Shown: positions 1-4,426 of the stretch, piece after piece
Numbering within the stretch: the first letter of the stretch is position 1
Layout: each line of letters opens with the position of its first letter
NCBI GenBank assembly: GCA_937899305.1
Contig: CALDJV010000515.1
Span: 1-10,836, forward strand
Origin: an uncultured Cytophagaceae bacterium
GTDB lineage: Bacteria; Bacteroidota; Bacteroidia; Cytophagales; Microscillaceae
Direction: 5' to 3'
DNA: 10,836 bases
The notes under the pieces: model-generated
The model's database searches: none
The model's input: the letters and a program-made list of their open reading frames with translations, nothing else
What the model was told of the DNA's origin: nothing
Position numbers and translations under genes: made by a program

Positions 1-89
1 ATAGTCCACAGCCGAAGGTTTTAATCAACAAGGTAGTTGTTTCTAACTTGTTTGAAGCGAAAAGTTATTTTTTCAACTTTACTAAATAA
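1..89 (+). CDS. C-terminal end of a gene cut by the left window edge
   Basis: From base 3 one frame is open to a TAA at 87-89 and would encode a 28-residue tail ending in SNLFEAKSYFFNFTK. The other two + frames stop at once or soon (TAG at 2-4, TAA at 22-24). The reading is supported by position: a strong hairpin terminator begins 15 bases after the stop, as expected at the end of a + strand operon. The tail is too short to assign to a family. The alternative is that this is untranslated sequence with a chance open frame. Confidence 0.45.
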   Translation, partial: SPQPKVLINKVVVSNLFEAKSYFFNFTK

Positions 90-104
90 AGATTTTTTTA
101 GCAT

Positions 105-138
105 AAAAGCCTGGTTGGTAACCCAATCGGGCTTTTTT
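105..138 (+). terminator. Rho-independent terminator after the left-edge gene
   Basis: A 10-pair stem (GCCTGGTTGG with CCAATCGGGC, two G-T pairs) is closed by a four-base loop and flanked by AAAA on the left and TTTTTT on the right. On the + strand it is a GC-rich hairpin followed by a U tract. It separates the left-edge gene from metK. Confidence 0.85.
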
Positions 139-338
139 ATTTTGGAGTAATTACTGCCCTAAAAATTTGGTTGTTTTGAATTGTACTTCTACATAATTTG
201 GTTTTACCTCTCTATACAAAATTACACCATATAAAATATGGCCTACCTGTTGTTGAATGCATTGCTACTTTATCTATAGCCCTAAACCATCTATATTTCA
301 GTTACTTGAGTGATTTTTATTTTTCGATAAAATTAATT
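139..338. other. Intergenic region upstream of metK
   Basis: This stretch between the terminator and the predicted metK promoter shows no open frame of useful length. I looked for a conserved S-adenosylmethionine riboswitch upstream of metK and do not recognise one. It is AT-rich and otherwise featureless to me. Confidence 0.5.
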
Positions 339-346
339 TAACTTTG
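315..346 (+). promoter_or_regulatory. Predicted metK promoter (Bacteroidota type)
   Basis: TAACTTTG at 339-346 matches the Bacteroidota -7 consensus TAnnTTTG exactly. A weak -33 element, TTTT at 315-318, lies 20 bases upstream, which is the usual spacing. Transcription would start near 352 and give a leader of about 40 bases. An 11-bp direct repeat, TTCGATAAAAT, occurs at 323-333 (between the two promoter elements) and at 364-374 (in the leader). It could be an operator pair or chance. Confidence 0.5.
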
Positions 347-392
347 AACGCATTTAAAGTAGATTCGATAAAATACTAAAATTATAGATTAG

Positions 393-1646
393 ATGGCATA
401 TTTGTTTACGTCTGAGTCAGTTTCAGAGGGACACCCAGATAAGGTTTCTGACCAAATTTCAGATGCACTTATCGATTATTTTTTGGCTTACGATGCGAGC
501 TCTAAAGTAGCTTGCGAAACCCTTGTAACTACTGGACAAGTAGTTTTAGCTGGTGAAGTAAAGTCTGAGGCCTATCTTGATGTGCAAGAAATAGCAAGAG
601 AAGTAATTCGCAAAATTGGTTATACGAAGTCTGAGTATATGTTTGAAGCAAGTTCTTGCGGTATATTATCGGCTATCCATGAGCAATCCCCAGACATTAA
701 CCAAGGGGTAGATAGACAAAAACCAGAAGAGCAAGGTGCTGGTGACCAAGGGATGATGTTTGGTTATGCAACCAATGAAACAGCGAATTACATGCCTTTG
801 GCATTGGATTTATCTCATAAAATTTTGAAAGAGCTGGCCGATATGAGACGTGAATCAGACGCGATTGGTTATCTTCGCCCTGATGCCAAGTCACAGGTAA
901 CCATTGAATACAGCGATGACAACAAGCCGATTCGCATCGATACCATTGTGGTGTCTACGCAACACGATGATTTTGATACTGAGGAAGCCATGCAAGCCAA
1001 GATTCGTGAAGACATCATTCAGTTATTGATTCCACGAGTAAAGGCACAACTACCTGAACACATTCAAGCTTTATTCAATGACCAAATCACTTACCACATC
1101 AACCCTACGGGTAAGTTTGTGATTGGAGGCCCTCACGGTGATACTGGTTTGACCGGAAGAAAAATTATTGTAGATACATACGGTGGTAAAGGAGCCCACG
1201 GAGGAGGTGCTTTTTCAGGTAAAGATCCTTCAAAAGTGGATAGAAGTGCGGCTTATGCTTCTCGTCACATTGCAAAAAACTTGGTAGCTGCTGGAGTAGC
1301 CAACGAAGTGTTGGTGCAAGTATCTTATGCCATAGGCGTAGCCAAGCCTACCAGTGTGATGGTGGAGACTTACGGTAGCGCGAATGTAGACCTCACTGAT
1401 GCCGAGATAGGTGAGAAAGTAGCCGAAGTGTTTGATATGCGTCCTTACTATATTGAGCAAAGATTGAAACTTCGCAACCCAATGTATCAGGAAACTGCAG
1501 CCTATGGACACATGGGACGTGAGCCTGAGATGATCTCTAAGACCTTTAACAAAGGCAAGTCTAATGAGAAAACAGTAGAAGTAGAGTTATTTACCTGGGA
1601 AAAATTGGATTATATAGATCAGGTAAAAACTGCCTTTGGATTATAA
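393..1646 (+). CDS. metK: S-adenosylmethionine synthetase (methionine adenosyltransferase)
   Basis: This cytosolic enzyme makes S-adenosylmethionine, the general methyl donor, from methionine and ATP, releasing phosphate and diphosphate. The 417-residue protein carries the family signatures. GHPDK at 13-17 contains the catalytic-site His14 and Asp16, and GAGDQGMMFGYA at 115-126 is the first family signature. GGPHGDTGLTGRK at 245-257 and GGGAFSGKDPSKVDRS at 270-285 form the phosphate-binding and second signature region. It is somewhat longer than the 384-residue E. coli enzyme, mainly through extra residues around 186-230, as is common in Bacteroidota. The ATG at 393 is chosen because MAYLFTSESVSEGHPDK is a typical MetK N-terminus. 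There is no Shine-Dalgarno site. The gene appears to be a single-gene unit, with its own promoter-like site and a terminator directly after the stop. It looks intact. Confidence 0.98.
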   Translation: MAYLFTSESVSEGHPDKVSDQISDALIDYFLAYDASSKVACETLVTTGQVVLAGEVKSEAYLDVQEIAREVIRKIGYTKSEYMFEASSCGILSAIHEQSPDINQGVDRQKPEEQGAGDQGMMFGYATNETANYMPLALDLSHKILKELADMRRESDAIGYLRPDAKSQVTIEYSDDNKPIRIDTIVVSTQHDDFDTEEAMQAKIREDIIQLLIPRVKAQLPEHIQALFNDQITYHINPTGKFVIGGPHGDTGLTGRKIIVDTYGGKGAHGGGAFSGKDPSKVDRSAAYASRHIAKNLVAAGVANEVLVQVSYAIGVAKPTSVMVETYGSANVDLTDAEIGEKVAEVFDMRPYYIEQRLKLRNPMYQETAAYGHMGREPEMISKTFNKGKSNEKTVEVELFTWEKLDYIDQVKTAFGL

Positions 1647-1654
1647 AAAAAAAT

Positions 1655-1686
1655 AGCCTCCTGATGCCCTAATCAGGAGGCTTTTT
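1655..1686. terminator. Bidirectional terminator after metK
   Basis: A perfect 11-bp stem, AGCCTCCTGAT with ATCAGGAGGCT, encloses a six-base loop. It is followed on the + strand by TTTTT. On the - strand the same hairpin is followed by a run of nine T (the A run after the metK stop at 1645-1653), so it can also stop transcription arriving from the right. This implies that a - strand transcription unit ends or once ended here. Confidence 0.92.
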
Positions 1687-1710
1687 AATTACTTCACTCT
1701 ATAATGAGTG

Positions 1711-1900
1711 TTAGATGTTATTGATGAATCCACTGATGCTGCCTTTCTGACTTTTGTCAAGGGCAATATCAAAAGGTAAATCTACGTACATTGAATTCAT
1801 TTGTTGTCTCTTTTTCTGTAGTACTTACACTTTCCTCCTGTTTGGTCACCTTCCTGGTGTCATATGATACTAAACCAACATTTCTTAATAAATCGTGAAG
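1711..1900 (-). pseudogene. Possible frameshifted remnant of a small gene
   Basis: Two overlapping open stretches on the - strand look protein-like. The first (1900 down to 1769) reads 43 codons without a start, including DLLRNVGLVSYDTRKVTKQ. The second (1800 down to 1711) begins MNSMYVDLPFDIALDKS and ends GSISGFINNI. Removing one T from the TTTT run at 1772-1775 (+ strand AAAA) would join them into one frame, reading RRFTF and then DIALDKS. No start codon is seen for the joined frame, and a TGA lies at its upstream end. The bidirectional terminator at 1655-1686 lies just downstream, which fits a former - strand gene. I do not recognise the family. It may also be noncoding DNA. Confidence 0.25.
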
Positions 1901-1963
1901 TCAATGGTAATATCAAGTCATTAGTTTGACAGCCACAAAACCAGTGGATTTGTGAGTCTTTTA

Positions 1964-2156
1964 GTAATGTGTTCAAAATAAGTGTCCGGTTTTCGGAAAA
2001 AGTTTGTTTGCCAAGCAACTTTAAAAATTGGCTAATAGCATTGCTATTTGGCTATTTAGCCTTCGGCAGAGCTCAGCACAGCTGTAGCTTCGGTTTTTAA
2101 GGAAGCATGGCGAGTAAAATTGAAGCGAAAACGGACAATTATTGCGCAACTGTTAC
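1964..2156. mobile_element. MITE-like element, family 1, copy 1
   Basis: This 193-bp element has imperfect terminal inverted repeats of 25 bases (17 matches), both beginning GTAA and ending in TGTCCG. The left end shares TTCAAAATAAGTGTCCG exactly with the left end of the copy at 4139-4294. The right end (starting GACAATTATTGCG and closing with GTTAC) matches that copy's right end closely, including TTACTTAA just beyond it. The interior differs from the other copy and contains a small hairpin, AATAGC-ATT-GCTATT. It encodes nothing recognisable. It lies between the DoxX-like gene and the metK terminator. No clear target duplication is seen. Confidence 0.6.
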
Positions 2157-2176
2157 TTAACCTTGGTAAAGTCAGA

Positions 2177-2560
2177 TTATGTGGTCGTGGGATTTAAGAC
2201 TTGCTTGAATGTATATTTTTCTGATATGAAGGAAATCAACAAGAAACTGATCGCAATCAATGCATTTTGATATTTGTTGGTGCCTAGCGTGAAATGAGCA
2301 GTAAGGGCCAGAGTAAGATTGAAAAAGAAACCTGCGTAAGCCCATTCTTTAAGCCAATTGATTTTTCTGTACCATATGGCAACCAACCCTAAAAATTTAG
2401 CAAAGCAAAGCGGGTAAATAAGGTAAGGGGGATATCCTAAGGTTTTAAATCCGGCACTGAATTTAGGATACTGAAAGATATATAAACCGATGCCAATGGT
2501 AATGACCACCGAGAATAGACTGGTAGAAATCCAGTAGATTAACTTTATTTGCTTATTCAT
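2177..2560 (-). CDS. DoxX-like integral membrane protein
   Basis: The 127-residue protein has four hydrophobic segments (about 8-29, 46-64, 72-92 and 98-114). Its pattern, with GYPPYL near residue 42 and AKFLGLVAIWY at 54-64 before the third helix, is that of the DoxX-like family of small inner-membrane proteins. Members are found with redox or stress genes; the biochemical role of this subfamily is not established. The ATG at 2558-2560 gives a normal short cytoplasmic N-terminus. The gene is divergent from an HxlR-family regulator with 116 bp between the two starts, so that regulator probably controls it. A -7-like site on the - strand precedes it. The gene looks intact and single. The family call rests on sequence pattern only. 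Confidence 0.75.
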   Translation of the reverse strand: MNKQIKLIYWISTSLFSVVITIGIGLYIFQYPKFSAGFKTLGYPPYLIYPLCFAKFLGLVAIWYRKINWLKEWAYAGFFFNLTLALTAHFTLGTNKYQNALIAISFLLISFISEKYTFKQVLNPTTT

Positions 2561-2591
2561 ATACTTGTGTTATTTAAAGATTGAATGTTTG

Positions 2592-2599
2592 CAAATGTA
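2592..2599 (-). promoter_or_regulatory. Predicted -7 element for the DoxX-like gene
   Basis: Read on the - strand, TACATTTG matches TAnnTTTG exactly and lies about 32 bases before the ATG at 2560. A good -33 element at the usual spacing is not visible, which could mean that expression depends on an activator. Confidence 0.4.
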
Positions 2600-2623
2600 A
2601 ATGTCTTACTATAGATTTACTAC

Positions 2624-2658
2624 TTAGTTTACAAAATATACTGGTTACCTTTAGTATA
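2624..2658 (+). promoter_or_regulatory. Predicted promoter and operator-like palindrome for the HxlR gene
   Basis: TACCTTTA at 2646-2653 matches seven of eight positions of the -7 consensus, with TTAG at 2624-2627 as a weak -33 element 18 bases upstream. An inverted repeat, TATACT (2637-2642), ten bases, AGTATA (2653-2658), lies over the -7 site. HxlR-type dimers bind such palindromes, so autoregulation, and control of the divergent DoxX-like gene from the same site, is a reasonable inference. Confidence 0.4.
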
Positions 2659-2676
2659 CCTACTAAATATGCTTTT

Positions 2677-3033
2677 ATGGATAAAAAATTGAGTGCGTGT
2701 GCCAACCCTGATTGTGGTAAGCAATTATTAGCCGTACGAGATGCAATAGATGTATTGGGTGGCAAGTGGAGAATTCCAATTATTACGGTGCTTGGTTATT
2801 ACAAAACGAGAAGATTCAAAGAGTTGCAATCAGAAATCACTGGAATTACTGCCAAGATGTTATCAAAAGAGTTGAAGGATTTAGAGGCAAATCAACTAAT
2901 CACGCGGACGATACAAGATACAAGGCCCATCACTGTAATTTATGAAATCACTCCTTATGGGTATTCATCTTCCAAAATTATAAGAGAATTATATGATTGG
3001 GGGGTAGCACATCGCAAGAAAATAATGGAATAA
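2677..3033 (+). CDS. HxlR-family winged-helix transcriptional regulator
   Basis: This is a 118-residue DNA-binding protein of the MarR-like HxlR family. The segment from LGGKWRIPIITVL through RRFKELQSEI, ITAKMLSKELKDLE and YEITPYG is the typical HxlR winged-helix order: recognition helix around ITAKMLSKELKDL, wing around residues 80-95, dimer helix at the C-terminus. Two cysteines, Cys8 and Cys13 in CANPDC, sit in the N-terminal arm, where YodB and HypR relatives carry redox-sensing cysteines, so a thiol or electrophile sensor is possible. I chose the ATG at 2677. An in-frame TTG at 2581 would add 32 residues that resemble no family sequence and would place the start inside the promoter region. 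It is divergent from the DoxX-like gene and is its likely regulator. Confidence 0.9.
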   Translation: MDKKLSACANPDCGKQLLAVRDAIDVLGGKWRIPIITVLGYYKTRRFKELQSEITGITAKMLSKELKDLEANQLITRTIQDTRPITVIYEITPYGYSSSKIIRELYDWGVAHRKKIME

Positions 3034-3113
3034 CTGAGACACGCAAATCTCGAATATAGAGTGCAGAGTGAATAGAAAGGTGTATTTATCCATAATTATT
3101 TGCGGAGTATTGA

Positions 3114-3141
3114 AGCAATGCATTTTCGCAAATGCATTGCT
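3114..3141. other. Perfect 12-bp stem-loop downstream of the HxlR gene
   Basis: AGCAATGCATTT and AAATGCATTGCT pair completely around a TCGC tetraloop. Neither strand has a T run directly after it, so it is not a standard terminator. It lies about 80 bases past the HxlR stop and just beyond the terminator of the convergent small gene. It could be an mRNA 3'-end structure or a small repeat. Confidence 0.6.
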
Positions 3142-3152
3142 AAGTAATAAAT

Positions 3153-3175
3153 AAAAAAGTTCGTACTAAGTACGA
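3153..3175 (-). terminator. Terminator of the small - strand gene
   Basis: On the - strand, TCGTAC-TTA-GTACGA forms a 6-bp hairpin followed by AC and then TTTTTT. The TAG stop codon of the gene (3166-3168) lies inside the hairpin. The stem is short but the U tract is good. Confidence 0.5.
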
Positions 3176-3438
3176 TCACTTTCATCCATATAAGGTGCAC
3201 TGATTTGCCAGGCTTTGTCAATTGCTTGGGCTGCCTGCTGAATTGATTCAGCGCAGTCAAAAAGCGAACTGGCCAACTGTGGCCTTCCTCTATCCTGATC
3301 TTTTGTACCATCGGTTTGGATTTTATCAGACAATGCCCTTAAAAAATTGGCTAAAGCGTCATACCTCAAATTGCCTAAATCTTCCGCCAAAAGTGCAAGG
3401 CTGCCGTCGTACTTTTCTATTTGTTCGGGGTGTTTCAT
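3166..3438 (-). CDS. Small protein of unknown function (90 residues)
   Basis: I do not recognise this family. The protein starts MKHPEQIEKYDGSLALLAEDL and is soluble and probably all-helical. It is rich in Ala, Leu, Asp and Gln, has an amphipathic C-terminal half around SLFDCAESIQQAAQAIDKAW, and has no signal peptide or membrane segment. The frame extends further to a TTG at 3471. I prefer the ATG at 3438 because a perfect -7 promoter element (TATTTTTG, 3476-3469 on the - strand) overlaps that TTG, so the transcript should begin downstream of it. Residue composition looks like a real protein. The gene is followed by a terminator and is convergent with the HxlR gene. Open frames on both strands across it are overlaps in less protein-like frames. 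Confidence 0.65.
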   Translation of the reverse strand: MKHPEQIEKYDGSLALLAEDLGNLRYDALANFLRALSDKIQTDGTKDQDRGRPQLASSLFDCAESIQQAAQAIDKAWQISAPYMDESDRT

Positions 3439-3468
3439 AATATGATAAGAAATGGAGCTTACATCAAA

Positions 3469-3476
3469 CAAAAATA
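3469..3476 (-). promoter_or_regulatory. Predicted -7 element for the 90-residue protein gene
   Basis: On the - strand this reads TATTTTTG, an exact TAnnTTTG match. A TTTT 21 bases further upstream is a weak -33 candidate. It gives a leader of about 20 bases before the ATG at 3438. Confidence 0.45.
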
Positions 3477-3710
3477 TTTGATGATGAGTTTTTTAGTAAA
3501 ACTATCAAAATAACCTAATCTATTTAGCTAATCTCTGGTCACTATGCTTCTTGAAAAAATAATTCCATAACTCTAGCTACGCAATAATTTTTACAATTGC
3601 CTGACGACAAGATATTGCACCAAATTTAGATTAGCTGCGCAGAGCTTGAACTTCGTTCTGCGGTTACTTTATTTTTTCCGTTTTACTTAGTAAAAATTAC
3701 AAATACAAAA
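3477..3710. other. Intergenic region with an imperfect hairpin
   Basis: No gene is visible. The segment at 3638-3662 has arms CGCAGA and TCTGCG around a loop containing GAAC-TTC-GTTC, so it can fold in two ways. Short pieces (GCAGAGCT, GGTTACTT, CGCAATAATT) recall the MITE-like family at 1964-2156, but not enough to call a copy. The 50 bases before the next ATG are strongly AT-rich and probably hold its promoter, which I cannot place. Confidence 0.4.
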
Positions 3711-4139
3711 ATGCAAAAAAAAACATTTCCACGCTGGATGACCACTGTTTTGCGCCTGGCCGCGGTCTACAACATTTTATGGGGAGCTTGGGTAACTTTA
3801 TTTCCTTATCATTTTTTTGACCTGACGGGCCTCGAGCGGCCAAATTACGCAGCCATTTGGCAAGCAGTAGGAATGATTGTGGGCTGTTATGGCATTGCTT
3901 ACTGGATTGCTTCTTACAATCCCTACAAACATTGGGGAATCGTGTTAGTCGGTTTTATTGGAAAAGTAGCCGGGCCAATCGGCTTTGTTCAACATGTGTA
4001 CCTAGGATCACTTCCATTGATCTTTGGCTTGCATAATATTACCAATGACGTGATTTGGTGGATACCATTTGGCATTATCTTGTTCAAGGCTTACCAATAC
4101 TATAAACAAGACCCCATCGGAAAAGAAGTAATGGCCTAG
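3711..4139 (+). CDS. Conserved four-helix integral membrane protein
   Basis: The 142-residue protein has four likely membrane segments (about 11-31, 46-66, 74-96 and 112-128). Conserved-looking motifs are VYNILWGAWVTLFP at 19-32, WQAVGMIVGCYGIAYW at 50-65, GKVAGPIGF at 84-92 and TNDVIWWIPF at 111-120. I recall similar proteins of unknown function from Bacteroidota and Planctomycetota, sometimes labelled without experimental basis, so I give no function. The ATG at 3711 is the only plausible start and places a short basic N-terminus before helix 1. The stop codon TAG (4137-4139) abuts or overlaps the left end of a MITE-like element, so the last residues of the protein may have been changed by the insertion. 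It appears to be a single-gene unit. Confidence 0.8.
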   Translation: MQKKTFPRWMTTVLRLAAVYNILWGAWVTLFPYHFFDLTGLERPNYAAIWQAVGMIVGCYGIAYWIASYNPYKHWGIVLVGFIGKVAGPIGFVQHVYLGSLPLIFGLHNITNDVIWWIPFGIILFKAYQYYKQDPIGKEVMA

Positions 4140-4294
4140 TAACGTTTTCAAAATAAGTGTCCGATTTAGTCTTATGCATGGATTGTTGGGCGAGGCATTT
4201 TTTGCGCTCATAGCAGGGCTACGGGCAATAAAAATAACGAAGTTCAGCAGTTCAGGCAGTAGAGAAAACTAGACAGTTATTGCGAACACGTTAC
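4139..4294. mobile_element. MITE-like element, family 1, copy 2
   Basis: This 156-bp element has imperfect 23-base terminal inverted repeats with 19 matches: the left arm starts GTAACGTTTTCAAAATAAG and the right arm, read in reverse complement, starts GTAACGTGTTCGCAATAAC. Its ends match those of the copy at 1964-2156 in the same orientation, including the 17-base identity TTCAAAATAAGTGTCCG and the shared TTACTTAA at the right border. The interior is shorter and unrelated. A 32-codon frame inside it (from 4174) is not counted as a gene. The left end touches the stop codon of the preceding gene. Confidence 0.65.
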
Positions 4295-4319
4295 TTAAAA
4301 ATCATTTCATAAAATATCT

Positions 4320-4352
4320 TTTGGCTTGGTTCATGAAATCTTTATAGTTTTA
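4320..4352 (+). promoter_or_regulatory. Predicted promoter of the ABC exporter gene
   Basis: TTTG at 4320-4323 and TAGTTTTA at 4345-4352 (seven of eight matches to TAnnTTTG) are 21 bases apart, the spacing of Bacteroidota promoters. Transcription would begin around 4358-4362, immediately before the palindromic element that ends at the ATG of the gene. Confidence 0.5.
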
Positions 4353-4362
4353 CCAAAATTAC

Positions 4363-4426
4363 CATACTACCAGGCATTTTCGGTTGTAGAGACACAAACC
4401 GAGGCGGCTGCGCTGTTGGTAGTATG
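4363..4426 (+). mobile_element. Small palindromic MITE-like element, family 2, copy A
   Basis: The ends CATACTACCA and TGGTAGTATG form a perfect 10-bp inverted repeat. Inside lies a hairpin, TCGGTTGTA-GAGA-CACAAACCGA, with one bulge and one mismatch. It aligns with the reverse complement of the copy at 8657-8758 over the left repeat, the hairpin and the GGCGGC-GC segment. That copy's second hairpin is missing here. Flanks CAAAATTAC and TACAATTAT match at six of nine positions and may be a decayed 9-bp target duplication. The right repeat contains the ATG of the exporter gene. Confidence 0.65.

Noticed and set aside
256..266. AATGCATTGCT shared between the metK upstream region and the hairpin at 3131-3141
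   Set aside because: An 11-base match containing the palindrome AATGCATT is likely by chance in AT-rich DNA, and no flanking similarity supports a repeat.
139..392. S-adenosylmethionine riboswitch upstream of metK
   Set aside because: I cannot find the conserved helices or core motifs of the known classes, and the predicted leader of about 40 bases is too short for most of them.
2581..2676. Upstream TTG start for the HxlR regulator
   Set aside because: The added 32 residues are not HxlR-like and the region holds the predicted promoters of both divergent genes.
3096..3440. Alternative frames across the small - strand gene (72 residues on +, 71 on -)
   Set aside because: Their residue composition is less protein-like, and they overlap the better-supported 90-residue frame, which has promoter and terminator signals.
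3555..3670. Third, decayed copy of the family 1 MITE-like element
   Set aside because: Only scattered short matches (CGCAATAATT, GCAGAGCT, GGTTACTT) are present and no paired ends can be defined.
4174..4272. A 32-codon + strand frame starting MHGLLGEAFFALIAGL, upstream of the exporter, as a possible bacteriocin precursor
   Set aside because: It lies wholly inside a MITE-like element, has no leader of the NHLP type and no double-glycine-like cleavage site, and lacks a promoter. Its position before an exporter is tempting but unsupported.
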